From contig NZ_FMYO01000013.1 of NCBI RefSeq assembly GCF_900096895.1, forward strand, positions 1-64,000: DNA of 64,000 nt. Reading direction: 5' to 3'. Position 1 is the first letter of the stretch. Each line of letters starts with the position of its first letter. This document shows, piece by piece, positions 35,125 through 45,457 of the stretch. This DNA comes from Acinetobacter kookii. Its GTDB lineage: Bacteria; Pseudomonadota; Gammaproteobacteria; Pseudomonadales; Moraxellaceae. Under the pieces are notes generated by a model, which did not search any database, had not been told where the DNA came from, and saw only the letters and a list, made by a program, of their open reading frames with translations. The position numbers were made by a program, and so were the translations under genes.

Positions 35125-35181
35125 GCATCATCGGTCAATTTCGAGTACTCTTTGAGCCTTTCGAAATGTGACCGGTGATGC
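35125..35181 (+). promoter_or_regulatory. Large hairpin at the S10/spc boundary
   Basis: GCATCATCGGTCA (35125-35137) pairs with TGACCGGTGATGC (35169-35181) with one G-U pair, and ATTTCG (35138-35143) pairs with CGAAAT (35162-35167). That makes a stem of about 19 bp with one bulged G and an 18-nt loop. It fills the 91-nt rpsQ-rplN gap. It could be a processing site, a regulatory protein target or an attenuator; a TCGGTTTT stretch follows. Confidence 0.6.
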
Positions 35182-35200
35182 TCGGTTTTGGAGTAGGGCA

Positions 35201-35569
35201 ATGATTCAAACCGAAAGTATGCTCGACGTAGCAGACAACAGTGGTGCTCGCCGCGTACAATGTATTAAAGTACTTGGTGGTTCACATCGTCGTTATGCTT
35301 CTGTTGGCGACATTATTAAAGTTACTGTAAAAGAAGCTATTCCACGCGCACGTGTTAAAAAAGGTGACGTGATGAATGCTGTAGTTGTACGTACAAAATT
35401 TGGTGTACGTCGTCCGGATGGTTCTATCATTCGTTTTGATGACAATGCTGCTGTTATTTTGAACAACAACAAAGCGCCGATTGCAACTCGTATTTTCGGA
35501 CCAGTGACTCGTGAACTTCGTACTGAACAGTTCATGAAAATCATTTCATTGGCTCCTGAAGTTCTATAA
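35201..35569 (+). CDS. rplN: 50S ribosomal protein L14
   Basis: Large-subunit interface protein, 122 residues from ATG 35201 ([20 protein letters not shown]). The in-frame GTG at 35168 lies inside the hairpin arm and is rejected. First gene of the spc part. Confidence 0.98.
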   Translation: MIQTESMLDVADNSGARRVQCIKVLGGSHRRYASVGDIIKVTVKEAIPRARVKKGDVMNAVVVRTKFGVRRPDGSIIRFDDNAAVILNNNKAPIATRIFGPVTRELRTEQFMKIISLAPEVL

Positions 35570-35578
35570 GAGGCACTC

Positions 35579-35896
35579 ATGGCTAAGATTAAAAAAGGCG
35601 ATCAAGTAATCGTGATCGCAGGTAAAGAAAAAGGCAAACAGGGTACTGTATTGTCAGTTTCTAATGACCGCGTTAAGGTTGAAGGCCTTAACTTGGTGAA
35701 GAAGCATCAAAAGCCTAACCGAGCTACTGGCGCTGAAGGCGGCATCGTAACTCAAGAAGCTGAGCTTCATATCTCAAACGTGGCAATTTTTAATGCTACA
35801 ACCCAAAAGGCTGACCGTGTTGGTTACCAAACGATTGAAGGCGTGAAAACTCGCGTTTACAAATCTAACGGTGAATCAGTGGCGGTAGCGAAGTAA
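35579..35896 (+). CDS. rplX: 50S ribosomal protein L24
   Basis: Assembly-initiator protein with a KOW motif (KKGDQVIVIAGKEKGKQGTV, residues 4-23), 105 residues, 9 nt after rplN. Confidence 0.98.
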   Translation: MAKIKKGDQVIVIAGKEKGKQGTVLSVSNDRVKVEGLNLVKKHQKPNRATGAEGGIVTQEAELHISNVAIFNATTQKADRVGYQTIEGVKTRVYKSNGESVAVAK

Positions 35897-35912
35897 AAGG
35901 TTGAAATAGGCA

Positions 35913-36449
35913 ATGGCCAGACTTAAAACACGTTACAACGACGTACTTAAAGCTCAGTTACAAGAGCAATTGGGCGTTAAAAATGTGATGGAGATTCCTC
36001 GCATCACTAAAATCACCATTAACATGGGTGTTGGTGCAGCATCAGCTGACAAGAAATTGTTAGATGGCGCTCTTTCTGATATGCAAGCGATTGCTGGTCA
36101 AAAACCAGTTCTTACACTCGCTCGCAAATCAATCGCTGGTTTCAAAATCCGTGATGGTTGGCCGATTGGTTGTAAAGTTACTTTACGCGGCGAACAAATG
36201 TACGAATTCTTAGACCGTTTGATCTCTATCGCGATCCCTCGTATTCGTGACTTCCGCGGTTTTTCTGCGAAATCATTTGATGGTCGTGGTAACTATTCGA
36301 TGGGTTTGAAGGAACAAATCATGTTCCCTGAAATCGATTTCGATAAGATTGATCGTATTCGTGGTATGGATATTACCATCACTACGACTGCTCGCACCGA
36401 TGACGAAGGCCGTGCGCTTATGCGTGCATTCGGCTTCCCGTTCAAATAA
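35913..36449 (+). CDS. rplE: 50S ribosomal protein L5
   Basis: 5S-rRNA-binding protein, 178 residues; [16 protein letters not shown] and [16 protein letters not shown] are conserved. In E. coli, S8 binds the mRNA around this gene's start to repress the spc genes; I did not identify that structure here. Confidence 0.98.
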   Translation: MARLKTRYNDVLKAQLQEQLGVKNVMEIPRITKITINMGVGAASADKKLLDGALSDMQAIAGQKPVLTLARKSIAGFKIRDGWPIGCKVTLRGEQMYEFLDRLISIAIPRIRDFRGFSAKSFDGRGNYSMGLKEQIMFPEIDFDKIDRIRGMDITITTTARTDDEGRALMRAFGFPFK

Positions 36450-36458
36450 GAGGTCGAT

Positions 36459-36764
36459 ATGGCTAAGAAAGGTATGATTAATCGCGAATTGAAACGCGAA
36501 AAAACAGTTGCTAAATTTGCTGCAAAACGTGCTGAATTAAAAGCGACGATTGCAAATGTAAATGCGAGCGACGAAGAACGTTTCGATGCGATGATGAAGT
36601 TACAGGCATTACCACGTAATGCGTCTCCAGTACGTCTACGTAACCGTTGTGGTTTAACTGGTCGTCCTCATGGTTACTTCCGTAAGTTCGGTTTAAGCCG
36701 TAACAAATTACGTGACACAGTAATGCAAGGTGATGTACCGGGCGTTGTTAAGGCAAGCTGGTAA
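36459..36764 (+). CDS. rpsN: 30S ribosomal protein S14 (zinc-free form)
   Basis: Head protein, 101 residues. This is the long form without a CxxC...CxxC zinc ribbon: only one Cys, in [21 protein letters not shown]. Confidence 0.98.
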   Translation: MAKKGMINRELKREKTVAKFAAKRAELKATIANVNASDEERFDAMMKLQALPRNASPVRLRNRCGLTGRPHGYFRKFGLSRNKLRDTVMQGDVPGVVKASW

Positions 36765-36776
36765 GGAGCACTATAA

Positions 36777-37172
36777 ATGAGTATGCAAGATACCGTTGCC
36801 GACATGTTAACCCGTGTTCGTAACGCACAAATGGCAAAGAAACAAACTGTTTCTATGCCAAATTCTAAGTTGAAGGTTGCAATTGCAAACGTACTTCAAC
36901 AAGAAGGTTATATTTCAAACGTAGAAGTTGCAGATGCTGAAGGCAAAGCAACTTTAACCATTACGTTAAAATATTTTGAAGGCAAACCAGTTATCGAAAC
37001 TGTGAAACGCGTAAGCCGTCCAGGTCTACGTCAGTATCGCGGTAAAGATGCACTTCCTAGCGTTAAGCAAGGTTTAGGTATTGCAATTGTTTCTACAAGC
37101 AAAGGCATCATGACTGATCGCGCTGCACGTGCTGCGGGCATCGGTGGTGAAGTTATTGCTTTTGTTTCTTAA
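36777..37172 (+). CDS. rpsH: 30S ribosomal protein S8
   Basis: 16S-binding assembly protein and, in E. coli, the repressor of the spc operon. It has 131 residues; [16 protein letters not shown] and [14 protein letters not shown] are conserved. Confidence 0.98.
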   Translation: MSMQDTVADMLTRVRNAQMAKKQTVSMPNSKLKVAIANVLQQEGYISNVEVADAEGKATLTITLKYFEGKPVIETVKRVSRPGLRQYRGKDALPSVKQGLGIAIVSTSKGIMTDRAARAAGIGGEVIAFVS

Positions 37173-37185
37173 TAGGTGATTCCTC

Positions 37186-37719
37186 ATGTCTCGTGTGGCT
37201 AAAGCCCCAGTAACTGTACCTAACGGTGTAACAGTTACTCAGAACGGCCGGCAGGTCGAAGTGAAAGGCAGCAAAGGTACATTGTCTTTCAACCTGCATG
37301 CGCTGGTCGAGCTAAAACAGGAAGAAGGTCAACTTCAAATTGCTCCTAAAGCTGAGTCGAAAGACGCTTGGATGCAAGCTGGTACTGCTCGCGCTGTGCT
37401 TAACAACCTTGTAAAAGGTGTTAGCGAAGGTTTCGAACGTAAGTTACAACTTATCGGTGTTGGTTATAAAGCTGCGGTTAAAGGTAACGTTGTTAACCTT
37501 AACCTTGGTTTCTCTCACCCGATCGATTATACGCTTCCTGAAGGTGTAACTGCTGAAACTCCTACTGCAACTGAAATCATTCTTAAATCAGCTGATAAAG
37601 CTGCTTTGGGTCAAGTTGCTGCAGACATCCGTGGTTACCGTCCACCAGAGCCTTATAAAGGTAAAGGTGTTCGTTATTCTGACGAAGTTGTACTTCGTAA
37701 AGAAGCTAAGAAGAAATAA
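37186..37719 (+). CDS. rplF: 50S ribosomal protein L6
   Basis: Protein near the sarcin-ricin loop and factor site, 177 residues, with the signature [12 protein letters not shown] near the C-terminus and [11 protein letters not shown] in the first repeat. Confidence 0.98.
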   Translation: MSRVAKAPVTVPNGVTVTQNGRQVEVKGSKGTLSFNLHALVELKQEEGQLQIAPKAESKDAWMQAGTARAVLNNLVKGVSEGFERKLQLIGVGYKAAVKGNVVNLNLGFSHPIDYTLPEGVTAETPTATEIILKSADKAALGQVAADIRGYRPPEPYKGKGVRYSDEVVLRKEAKKK

Positions 37720-37733
37720 GGCGCGAGGTTCTT

Positions 37734-38084
37734 ATGAACGAAAAGAAACAATCCCGTTTGCGTCGTGCGAAAAGCACACGCTTGCACATTCGTGCATTGG
37801 GTGCGACTCGCTTGTGTGTAAACCGCACACCGCGTCACATCTATGCTCAAGTTATCTCAGCAGATGGTGGCAAAGTTTTAGCTCAAGCTTCAACTTTAGA
37901 TGCTACTTTGCGTGCTGGTACAACTGGTAACGTTGATGCAGCGACTAAAGTAGGTGCTTTAATTGCAGAACGTGCTAAAGCAGCTGGCGTTACTAAAGTT
38001 GCATTTGACCGTTCTGGTTTCAAATATCATGGTCGTATCAAAGCCTTGGCTGATGCTGCCCGTGAAAACGGCTTGGAGTTCTAA
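37734..38084 (+). CDS. rplR: 50S ribosomal protein L18
   Basis: 5S-rRNA-binding protein, 116 residues; [21 protein letters not shown] at the N-terminus (split: [21 protein letters not shown]) and [20 protein letters not shown] at the C-terminus. Confidence 0.98.
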   Translation: MNEKKQSRLRRAKSTRLHIRALGATRLCVNRTPRHIYAQVISADGGKVLAQASTLDATLRAGTTGNVDAATKVGALIAERAKAAGVTKVAFDRSGFKYHGRIKALADAARENGLEF

Positions 38085-38086
38085 TC

Positions 38087-38584
38087 ATGGCTAAAGTTGA
38101 ACAAAACGAAGGTCTTGTTGAAAAGCTGGTTGCCGTTGATCGTGTAGCCAAAGTTGTTAAGGGTGGTCGTATCTTCTCTTTCACAGCATTAACTGTTGTG
38201 GGTGATGGTAATGGTCGCGTAGGTTTTGGTCGTGGTAAAGCGCGTGAAGTTCCAGCTGCTATTTCTAAAGCACTTGAAGCTGCACGTCGTAACATGATTA
38301 CTGTTGAGCTTGTTAACGGTACTGTACAACACCCTATTAATGCTCGTCACGGTGCAAGCCGCGTTTACATGCAACCTGCTTCTGAAGGTACTGGTGTAAT
38401 TGCTGGTGGCGCTATGCGTGCAGTTCTAGAAGCTGTTGGTGTACATAACGTATTGACAAAATGCTATGGTTCTACAAATGCTGCTAACGTAGTAAACGCA
38501 ACTTTCAAAGGCTTGCGTGATATGACTTCTCCTGAGAAAGTCGCTGCGAAACGTGGTTTGTCTGTAGAACAAATTCAAGGGTAA
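38087..38584 (+). CDS. rpsE: 30S ribosomal protein S5
   Basis: Decoding-fidelity protein, 165 residues, [19 protein letters not shown] then [17 protein letters not shown]. It lies 2 nt after rplR. Confidence 0.98.
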   Translation: MAKVEQNEGLVEKLVAVDRVAKVVKGGRIFSFTALTVVGDGNGRVGFGRGKAREVPAAISKALEAARRNMITVELVNGTVQHPINARHGASRVYMQPASEGTGVIAGGAMRAVLEAVGVHNVLTKCYGSTNAANVVNATFKGLRDMTSPEKVAAKRGLSVEQIQG

Positions 38585-38590
38585 TCAATC

Positions 38591-38767
38591 ATGAAAACGA
38601 TTAAAGTTACCCAGACTAAATCTTCTGCGCACCGCTTGAAAAATCACAAGCTTAGCCTTAAAGGTTTAGGTCTGCGTCGTATCGGTCACACTGTTGAAGT
38701 AGTTGATACTCCTTCTAACCGCGGTATGATCAACCAAGTTTACTATATGGTTAGTGTAGAGGAATAA
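38591..38767 (+). CDS. rpmD: 50S ribosomal protein L30
   Basis: Small large-subunit protein of 58 residues: [20 protein letters not shown], then [20 protein letters not shown]. It fits exactly between rpsE (6 nt) and rplO (3 nt) and has the E. coli-like length of 58-59. Confidence 0.97.
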   Translation: MKTIKVTQTKSSAHRLKNHKLSLKGLGLRRIGHTVEVVDTPSNRGMINQVYYMVSVEE

Positions 38768-38770
38768 GCC

Positions 38771-39211
38771 ATGACTCTGCGTTTAAATACTATTGCACCT
38801 GCAGAAGGTGCTAAGCGTGATAACCTTCGTTTAGGCCGTGGTATCGGTTCTGGCGTTGGTAAGACTGGTGGCCGTGGTGTCAAAGGTCAAAAATCACGTA
38901 AGAGCGGTGGCGTACGTCCAGGTTTCGAAGGTGGTCAAACTGCGTTATATCGTCGTTTACCTAAATTCGGCTTCACTAGCCAACTTGCTTTAAAAACTGC
39001 TGAAGTACGTTTATCAGAGCTTGCTAAAGTTGAAGGTGATATCATTTCACTTGAAACTTTAAAAGCTGCCAATGTTGTACGTAAAGATATGACTCGTGCT
39101 CGTATCGTACTTTCTGGTGATATTACTCGTGCATTCACTGTACAAGGTGTTGCTTTGACTAAAGGCGCTAAAGCTGCTGTAGAAGCTGCTGGCGGTAAAG
39201 TCGAGGAGTAA
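38771..39211 (+). CDS. rplO: 50S ribosomal protein L15
   Basis: Late-assembly protein, 146 residues, with the Gly/Arg/Lys-rich N-terminus ([20 protein letters not shown]) and [17 protein letters not shown]. Confidence 0.98.
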   Translation: MTLRLNTIAPAEGAKRDNLRLGRGIGSGVGKTGGRGVKGQKSRKSGGVRPGFEGGQTALYRRLPKFGFTSQLALKTAEVRLSELAKVEGDIISLETLKAANVVRKDMTRARIVLSGDITRAFTVQGVALTKGAKAAVEAAGGKVEE

Positions 39212-39217
39212 TCGCTA

Positions 39218-40576
39218 GTGTCTATGTCTCCTAGTTCTTCAGGTCATGTTAACATGATGAAAGGCCAACCATTTCATGTGAAATATCGTGAAATTATTCG
39301 TCGATTAATGTTTTTGGTTGGCGCATTGTTGGTCTTTCGACTAGGAGCACATATTCCACTGCCGGGTATTGATAATGTCGCTTTAGAACGTTTTTTCAAA
39401 GCTAATGAAGGTACTTTCTTAGGTTTGTTTAATATGTTCTCTGGCGGGGCATTAGAGCGAATGTCAATTCTTGCGTTGGGGATCATGCCATATATCTCTG
39501 CATCGATTATTGTGCAGTTGATGTCAACAGTGGTTCCTTCGCTGGAAGCATTAAAGAAAGAAGGCGAGCAGGGTAAGCGTAAGATTAATCAATATACGCG
39601 TTACGGCACGTTATTACTTGCATTGGTGCAAGGTGTAGGTATGTGTGCTGGTCTGATTAGCCAAGGAATAACCTTGACTTCAGGACTGGCTTTTTACATT
39701 CCTGCTGTAACTTCATTGGTTGCAGGCACAATGTTCTTAATGTGGTTAGGGGAGCAAATTACCGAACGTGGTGTTGGTAATGGGATCTCCATGATCATTT
39801 TTGCAGGTATCGTTGCTGGTTTGCCAAATATCGTAATGCAAGCATTCACTTCGGTGGATAATGGTCAATCAAGCTTAATTGGTCTGGCTATATTTGCATT
39901 ACTTTCAGTTGCAGTTCTTGCTGCGATTGTATTTATTGAAAAGGCACAACGTCGTATACCGGTTAACTATGCTCAAAAGCAACAAGGGCGTCGCGTATTT
40001 ACTGCACAGCAGACACATTTGCCGTTGAAATTGAATATGGCGGGGGTTATTCCAGCAATTTTTGCGAGTTCATTATTGCTGTTCCCTGCAAGTTTAGGTC
40101 AATGGTTGGGTAGTTCTGATCCAAATGCAGGAATCATAAAGCGTAGCCTACAAGATTTGGCATTGGTATTATCGCCTGGACAACCTTTGTATTTGGTGCT
40201 CTTCGGTGCGTTAATTATCTTTTTCTGTTATTTCTATACTGCACTTGTGTTCAGTCCTAAAGAAGTATCAGAGAACTTGAAACGCAGCGGAGCTTATGTA
40301 CCTGGTATTCGCCCAGGTGAGCAAACTGCTCGTTACTTAGATCATATTCTTAATCGTTTGACTTTTATTGGTGCAATTTATATTACGGTCATCTGTTTGA
40401 TGCCAATGATTCTGCAAAGTTCTTTTGGTATTCCATTCCACTTGGGTGGTACATCTTTGCTGATCGTAGTCGTTGTTGTGATGGACTTTATGGCACAGCT
40501 ACAAGCCCATCTTACTTCGCACCAGTATGACAATCAAACGTTAATGAGAAAAACGACTGCTCATCCTAAGGGATAA
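39218..40576 (+). CDS. secY: Preprotein translocase channel subunit SecY
   Basis: Central pore of the SecYEG translocon in the inner membrane, 452 residues with ten hydrophobic segments. The plug region (IPLPGIDN) and [20 protein letters not shown] loop are conserved. The start is GTG 39218 with GAGGAG about 9 nt upstream; ATG 39224 is a two-codon-shorter alternative with poorer spacing. Confidence 0.98.
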   Translation: MSMSPSSSGHVNMMKGQPFHVKYREIIRRLMFLVGALLVFRLGAHIPLPGIDNVALERFFKANEGTFLGLFNMFSGGALERMSILALGIMPYISASIIVQLMSTVVPSLEALKKEGEQGKRKINQYTRYGTLLLALVQGVGMCAGLISQGITLTSGLAFYIPAVTSLVAGTMFLMWLGEQITERGVGNGISMIIFAGIVAGLPNIVMQAFTSVDNGQSSLIGLAIFALLSVAVLAAIVFIEKAQRRIPVNYAQKQQGRRVFTAQQTHLPLKLNMAGVIPAIFASSLLLFPASLGQWLGSSDPNAGIIKRSLQDLALVLSPGQPLYLVLFGALIIFFCYFYTALVFSPKEVSENLKRSGAYVPGIRPGEQTARYLDHILNRLTFIGAIYITVICLMPMILQSSFGIPFHLGGTSLLIVVVVVMDFMAQLQAHLTSHQYDNQTLMRKTTAHPKG

Positions 40577-40595
40577 GCGCACTTGAGGTTTCATC

Positions 40596-40712
40596 ATGAA
40601 AGTACAAGCTTCTGTTAAAAAAATTTGTGGTAGCTGTAAAGTTATCCGTCGTAATGGGGTTATCCGCGTGATTTGTAGCGCTGAACCTCGTCATAAGCAG
40701 CGTCAAGGTTAA
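40596..40712 (+). CDS. rpmJ: 50S ribosomal protein L36 (zinc form)
   Basis: Peptide of 38 residues, [20 protein letters not shown] start. Cys11, Cys14, Cys27 and His32 form the zinc site, so this is the C+ form, in contrast to the zinc-free S14 of the same cluster. TGAGG precedes the ATG. Confidence 0.97.
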
Positions 40713-40727
40713 TCTGATCAAGACCTG

Positions 40728-40818
40728 TTGATTTCAGTAGGCTAATTAGGTTATTATCCGCCCCTCAAGATATTTGTGGGGCGGTTGATTATCTCTACTG
40801 CCTTTTTGGAGAAAGTGA
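40728..40818 (+). promoter_or_regulatory. Alpha-operon promoter and leader hairpin before rpsM
   Basis: TTGATT (40728-40733), an 18-nt spacer and TATTAT (40752-40757) form a plausible promoter. Just after it CCGCCCC (40758-40764) pairs with GGGGCGG (40778-40784) around a 13-nt loop. In E. coli, S4 binds a pseudoknot in the equivalent leader to repress rpsM and downstream genes; this hairpin may belong to such a structure. The hairpin begins before the likely transcription start if only this promoter is used, so read-through from secY/rpmJ may matter too. Confidence 0.5.
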
Positions 40819-41175
40819 ATGGCTCGTATTGCCGGTGTAAACATTCCGGATAACAAGCATGCTGTTATCTCCCTCACGTATATTTTTGGTATCGGTCGCC
40901 ACACTGCTAAGAACATCTTAGCTGCTGCTGGTATTGCACCAACTACTAAGATCCGTGAATTGGATGATGCTCAGCTTGATGCGATTCGTGCGGAAATTAC
41001 CAAGGTTCCAACCGAAGGTGATTTACGTCGCGAAATTTCCATGAACATTAAACGTTTAATGGATTTAGGCTGCTACCGTGGTCTTCGTCATCGTCGCAGC
41101 TTGCCTGTCCGTGGACAACGCACCAAAACTAACGCACGTACCCGTAAAGGGCCGCGCAAACCTATTAAGAAATAA
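40819..41175 (+). CDS. rpsM: 30S ribosomal protein S13
   Basis: Head protein at the subunit bridge, 118 residues, [20 protein letters not shown] start and the basic [20 protein letters not shown] tail. GGAG before the ATG. Confidence 0.98.
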   Translation: MARIAGVNIPDNKHAVISLTYIFGIGRHTAKNILAAAGIAPTTKIRELDDAQLDAIRAEITKVPTEGDLRREISMNIKRLMDLGCYRGLRHRRSLPVRGQRTKTNARTRKGPRKPIKK

Positions 41176-41194
41176 GATTTCTGGAAGCTAAAAG

Positions 41195-41581
41195 ATGGCT
41201 AAAGATACTCGCACACGCAAGAAGGTCACTCGTACCGTCTCTGAAGGTGTTGCACACATTCACGCTTCTTTTAATAACACCATTGTGACTATTACCGATC
41301 GTCAAGGTAATGCACTGGCTTGGGCTACCTCTGGTGGACAAGGCTTCCGTGGATCACGTAAATCAACTCCGTTTGCTGCTCAGGTAGCTGCTGAAGTTGC
41401 TGGTAAAGCAGCTTTGGATTACGGTTTGAAAAACTTGGACGTCCTTGTAAAAGGTCCTGGTCCTGGTCGTGAGTCTGCGGTTCGTGCTTTAGGTGCAGTG
41501 GGTTATAAAATTAACAGCATTACCGATGTGACGCCAATCCCGCACAACGGTTGTCGTCCACCTAAAAAACGTCGCGTGTAA
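41195..41581 (+). CDS. rpsK: 30S ribosomal protein S11
   Basis: Platform protein, 128 residues; [19 protein letters not shown] and the C-terminal [18 protein letters not shown] are diagnostic. Confidence 0.98.
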
Positions 41582-41593
41582 GGAGAAACATTC

Positions 41594-42217
41594 ATGGCTC
41601 GTTATATTGGTCCAAAATGCAAACTCTCTCGCCGCGAAGGGACAGACCTGCAACTTAAATCAGGCGTTAAACCGTTTGACGTTAAGACAAAAAAACATGC
41701 TAAAGCTCCTGGCCAACATGGTCAAAGCCGTGCTAAGCAATCTGAGTACTCACTACAATTACGTGAAAAACAAAAAGTACGTCGTATGTACGGTGTGTTA
41801 GAGCGTCAATTTAGTAACTACTATAAAGAAGCTGCTCGTGTGAAAGGCGCAACAGGTGAAAACTTGTTGAAATTGCTTGAAAGCCGTCTTGATAACGTAG
41901 TTTATCGCATGGGTTTTGGTTCTACACGTGCAGAAGCTCGTCAGCTTGTATCTCACCGTAGCATTACTTTGAATGGTCGTCGTGTTAACATCGCGTCTAT
42001 CCAAGTTAAAGCTGGTGATGTAATCGCGGTTCACGAAGGTGCTAAACAACAATTACGTATTAAAAGCGCAATTGAATTGGCTGCTCAACGTGGTATCCCT
42101 TCTTGGATGGAAGTTGACCATTCAAAACTAGAAGGTACGTTTAAAGCTGCACCGGATCGTTCTGATTTACCTGCTGAAATCAACGAAAGCTTGATTGTAG
42201 AATTGTATTCTAAATAA
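41594..42217 (+). CDS. rpsD: 30S ribosomal protein S4
   Basis: 16S assembly initiator and, in E. coli, alpha-operon repressor. It has 207 residues and is the zinc-free form (a single Cys in [16 protein letters not shown]). The S4 RNA-binding domain covers [20 protein letters not shown]. Confidence 0.98.
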   Translation: MARYIGPKCKLSRREGTDLQLKSGVKPFDVKTKKHAKAPGQHGQSRAKQSEYSLQLREKQKVRRMYGVLERQFSNYYKEAARVKGATGENLLKLLESRLDNVVYRMGFGSTRAEARQLVSHRSITLNGRRVNIASIQVKAGDVIAVHEGAKQQLRIKSAIELAAQRGIPSWMEVDHSKLEGTFKAAPDRSDLPAEINESLIVELYSK

Positions 42218-42235
42218 TCCCTTGAGGTAGCAATA

Positions 42236-43243
42236 ATGACGCGTACTGCAAATGAGTTTCTAACTCCGCAAGCGATCAAGGTCGAAGCGGCTAGCGGGAC
42301 CTCGGCAAAAGTTATTCTGGAACCATTAGAGCGTGGCTTTGGCCATACTCTTGGTAATGCTTTACGTCGTATCCTATTATCTTCTTTACCTGGCGCTGCT
42401 GTGGTAGAAGTTGAGATAGAAGGTGTCGAGCACGAGTACAGTACCTTAGAAGGCTTGCAGCAGGACATCGTCGAGCTCTTGCTGAACCTAAAAGGATTGT
42501 CGATTAAGCTGTTCGATCAAAACGAAGCATATTTGACATTAGAAAAACAAGGTCCAGGCGATGTAACAGCGGCTGATCTTCGTTTACCTCATAATGTTGA
42601 AGTGGTAAACCCTGAGCATTTGATCGGCACTTTAAGTGCTTCAGGCAATTTAAAAATGCGCCTGAAAGTTTCTCAAGGCCGTGGTTATGAAACTTCTGAC
42701 TCACGTTTCCCAGAAGGCGAGACTCGCCCTGTGGGTCGCTTACAGTTAGATGCTTCTTATAGCCCAATCAAACGTGTGTCTTACACCGTGGAAAACGCGC
42801 GTGTAGAACAACGTACTGACCTTGATAAATTGATCATTGATCTTGAAACTAACGGTACAGTTGATCCTGAAGAAGCAATCCGTAAAGCGGCAACAATCTT
42901 GCAACAACAAATTGCAATTTTTGTTGATCTTCAGAAAGATCAAGCTCCTGTTGCTCAAGAGCCTCGCGAAGAAGTGGATCCAATCTTGCTTCGTCCAGTA
43001 GATGATCTAGAGCTTACTGTTCGTTCTGCTAACTGTTTGAAAGCAGAAAATATTTACTACATCGGTGATTTGGTTCAACGTACTGAAGTGGAGTTGTTAA
43101 AAACTCCTAACCTTGGTAAAAAATCGTTAACTGAAATCAAAGATGTTCTGGCTTCTAAAGGCTTACAACTCGGCATGCGTTTAGAGAACTGGCCACCAGC
43201 TAGTCTCCGTATGGACGATCGTTTCGCCTATCGTAGCCGTTAA
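42236..43243 (+). CDS. rpoA: RNA polymerase alpha subunit
   Basis: Assembles the RNA polymerase core and contacts UP elements and activators. It has 335 residues: N-terminal dimerisation domain with [20 protein letters not shown], a linker near 235-250, and the C-terminal domain with [12 protein letters not shown]-type [19 protein letters not shown] and [14 protein letters not shown]. Confidence 0.99.
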   Translation: MTRTANEFLTPQAIKVEAASGTSAKVILEPLERGFGHTLGNALRRILLSSLPGAAVVEVEIEGVEHEYSTLEGLQQDIVELLLNLKGLSIKLFDQNEAYLTLEKQGPGDVTAADLRLPHNVEVVNPEHLIGTLSASGNLKMRLKVSQGRGYETSDSRFPEGETRPVGRLQLDASYSPIKRVSYTVENARVEQRTDLDKLIIDLETNGTVDPEEAIRKAATILQQQIAIFVDLQKDQAPVAQEPREEVDPILLRPVDDLELTVRSANCLKAENIYYIGDLVQRTEVELLKTPNLGKKSLTEIKDVLASKGLQLGMRLENWPPASLRMDDRFAYRSR

Positions 43244-43261
43244 TTAAGTAGGACTATCACC

Positions 43262-43627
43262 ATGCGTCATCGTAATAGTGGTGTGAAATTAGGCCGTACA
43301 AGCAGTCATCGTAAAGCGATGTTCCAAAACATGGCTAACTCTTTGTTCGAGCACGAGTTGATTAAAACAACTGTGCCTAAAGCGAAAGAGTTACGTCGTG
43401 TAGCTGAGCCTTTAATCACTTTAGCTAAAAACGATACTGTTGCAAACCGTCGTTTAGCGTTTGCTCGTACTCGTTCAGCAGCAACTGTTGGTAAATTATT
43501 TACCGTTCTTGGCCCTCGTTACAAAGAACGTAACGGCGGTTATCTACGTGTTCTTAAAGCGGGCTTCCGTGCAGGTGATGCTGCACCGATGGCTTACGTT
43601 GAGCTAGTAGATCGCGAAGTTAAATAA
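43262..43627 (+). CDS. rplQ: 50S ribosomal protein L17
   Basis: Exit-side large-subunit protein, 121 residues, [20 protein letters not shown] start. Last gene of the cluster; a strong terminator follows. Confidence 0.98.
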   Translation: MRHRNSGVKLGRTSSHRKAMFQNMANSLFEHELIKTTVPKAKELRRVAEPLITLAKNDTVANRRLAFARTRSAATVGKLFTVLGPRYKERNGGYLRVLKAGFRAGDAAPMAYVELVDREVK

Positions 43628-43654
43628 TTTCGCAAGAATAGCTTTAGTTGTTCT

Positions 43655-43686
43655 AAAAAAGACCGGTGTTTCACCGGTCTTTTTTA
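43655..43686 (+). terminator. Rho-independent terminator of the ribosomal cluster
   Basis: AAAAAAGACCGGTG and CACCGGTCTTTTTT pair around a three-base loop. This is one of the strongest terminators in the window. Confidence 0.93.
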
Positions 43687-43700
43687 TGCCTGAAGATTTT

Positions 43701-43784
43701 AAATTGTCTGACAATTTAAGCTTTTGTCCTGAACTGATATATTTTTCGTCAGTTTTACACTAACTTGACATTGAGTATTGTCAA
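43701..43784 (+). promoter_or_regulatory. Two operator-like palindromes upstream of the monooxygenase
   Basis: AAATTGTC-T-GACAATTT (43701-43717) is a perfect palindrome that extends by TT/AA on each side. TTGACA-N8-TGTCAA (43765-43784) is a second inverted repeat whose left half is a consensus -35 box. Sites of the TTGTC-N-GACAA shape are used by some GntR-type repressors. The regulator is not in the window. Confidence 0.5.
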
Positions 43785-43831
43785 TTTTGTGGTTTAATAA
43801 AATAAAGCTTAAAACAGGTTATAAAAAAAAC

Positions 43832-45328
43832 ATGGAAAAACATATTGATGTGTTGATTGTTGGGGCCGGTATTTCTGGTATTGGTCTGGCTGTTCATCTT
43901 TCCAAAAATTGTCCGCAACGCTCTTTTGACATTATTGAGCGTCGGGAAAGTTTTGGCGGAACCTGGGATTTATTCAAGTATCCAGGCATTCGTTCAGATT
44001 CAGATATGTCGACTTTTGGCTTTAATTTTAAGCCGTGGCAAAAAGACAGCGTCTTGGCGGATGGTCCATCCATCAAAAATTATTTAGCTGAAGTGATTGA
44101 CGAGTATCAGCTTAAAAATAAAATCCATTTTCAGCATCGGGTTTTGACGGCGAATTATGATTCGGCCACTAAAAAGTGGGTGGTTGAAATTGAAGATGCA
44201 GCTCAACAAAAGCAAACCTGGGTGGCCAATTTTGTTCTAGGTTGCACAGGTTATTATAATTATGATCAGGGATTCCAGCCTGAATTCCAAAATCAGTCTG
44301 TATTTAAAGGCCATTTTATTCATCCGCAGCATTGGCCCGAGCAGTTAGACTATTCGGGTAAAAAAGTGGTGATTATTGGCAGTGGGGCAACCGCAATCAC
44401 CCTGGTGCCTGCGATGGCGAAAGGTGGGGCAGGGCATGTCACCATGTTGCAACGTTCTCCGACCTATATTGCTTCTGTGCCATCGATAGATCTGGTCTAT
44501 GACAAAATGCGCAAGTATTTGCCAGAAGATGTGGCCTATAAATTAACGCGCGCACGTAATATTGGCATGCAACGCGGTATTTATGCCCTGGCGCAGAAAC
44601 AGCCGAAACTGCTCAAGAAAATTTTGCTGAATGCAGTAAAATTTCAGCTCAAGGGTAAGGTGGATATGAAACACTTTACTCCGAATTATGAGCCTTGGGA
44701 TCAGCGTCTGTGTGTGGTTCCGGATGGTGACCTGTTTAAAATCTTGCGTGAAGGCCGTGCATCGGTTGAAACGGATCAAATTGAAAAATTCACTGAAACA
44801 GGTATTCAGTTAAAGTCCGGTAAACATTTGGATGCGGATATTATTGTGTCTGCTACCGGTTTGAATATTCAGATTTTAGGCGGCATTCAGGCGACCATTG
44901 ATGGCAAGCCGATGAATACTTCCCAGCATATGCTGTATCAGGGCATCATGGTCAGTGATGTACCGAATATGGCCATGATTATTGGCTATATCAATGCCTC
45001 CTGGACACTTAAAGTGGATATTGCAGCGGATTATATTTGCCGTCTGATCAACTATATGGACAAAAATGGCTATGATGAAGTGATTCCGCAAGGTGATGCG
45101 ACGGAGTTAATGCAAGATACGGTGATGGGCAGTCTGTCTTCAGGCTATATTGCCCGTGCTGCTGATGTGATGCCGAAGCAGGGCAAGCATGCACCTTGGA
45201 GTGTTTCCAATAATTATCTGGCTGACCGCAAACAATTGAAGCATGCGCGTTTTGAGGATGGTGTGCTTAAATTTCATAAGCGTGAGCAAGAGGATAAGAA
45301 AAGCTCGACACCGCGTTTGGTCTCGTAA
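43832..45328 (+). CDS. Baeyer-Villiger flavin monooxygenase (EthA-like)
   Basis: FAD/NADPH enzyme that inserts oxygen next to a ketone to give an ester or lactone. It has 498 residues from ATG 43832 (MEKHIDVLIVGAGISGIG). FAD Rossmann motif GAGISG (11-16), FGGTWDLFKYPGIRSDSDM, and the type I BVMO fingerprint FxGxxxHxxxWP at 158-169 (FKGHFIHPQHWP) are complete; the NADPH Rossmann motif IGSGATA follows. Overall wording is very close to mycobacterial EthA/EtaA. The TTG at 43778 is inside the operator region and is rejected as start. An alpha/beta hydrolase follows downstream, a natural partner for the ester product. Confidence 0.88.
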   Translation: MEKHIDVLIVGAGISGIGLAVHLSKNCPQRSFDIIERRESFGGTWDLFKYPGIRSDSDMSTFGFNFKPWQKDSVLADGPSIKNYLAEVIDEYQLKNKIHFQHRVLTANYDSATKKWVVEIEDAAQQKQTWVANFVLGCTGYYNYDQGFQPEFQNQSVFKGHFIHPQHWPEQLDYSGKKVVIIGSGATAITLVPAMAKGGAGHVTMLQRSPTYIASVPSIDLVYDKMRKYLPEDVAYKLTRARNIGMQRGIYALAQKQPKLLKKILLNAVKFQLKGKVDMKHFTPNYEPWDQRLCVVPDGDLFKILREGRASVETDQIEKFTETGIQLKSGKHLDADIIVSATGLNIQILGGIQATIDGKPMNTSQHMLYQGIMVSDVPNMAMIIGYINASWTLKVDIAADYICRLINYMDKNGYDEVIPQGDATELMQDTVMGSLSSGYIARAADVMPKQGKHAPWSVSNNYLADRKQLKHARFEDGVLKFHKREQEDKKSSTPRLVS

Positions 45329-45457
45329 TTGATATGGTTTAGTCTCAGCATCTTTTTTATGAATATTGGAATCACGAGTTCAATTTGTAATCTTTAGTTC
45401 TGCTGCAAATTCCTACAGTATGGAGTAAAAGTAATTGAGCCGGCACAGGAATAAGTT

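Noticed and set aside
35168-35200. GTG-initiated N-terminal extension of rplN
   Set aside because: It lies in the arm of the intergenic hairpin and is absent from L14 proteins.
30076-43627. Search for an inserted gene or selfish element inside the ribosomal cluster
   Set aside because: Gene order is the standard S10-spc-alpha order with no insertion or missing gene.
43778-43831. TTG-initiated extension of the monooxygenase
   Set aside because: It runs out of the operator palindrome and lacks a ribosome binding site; the family starts at the GxGxxG strand.
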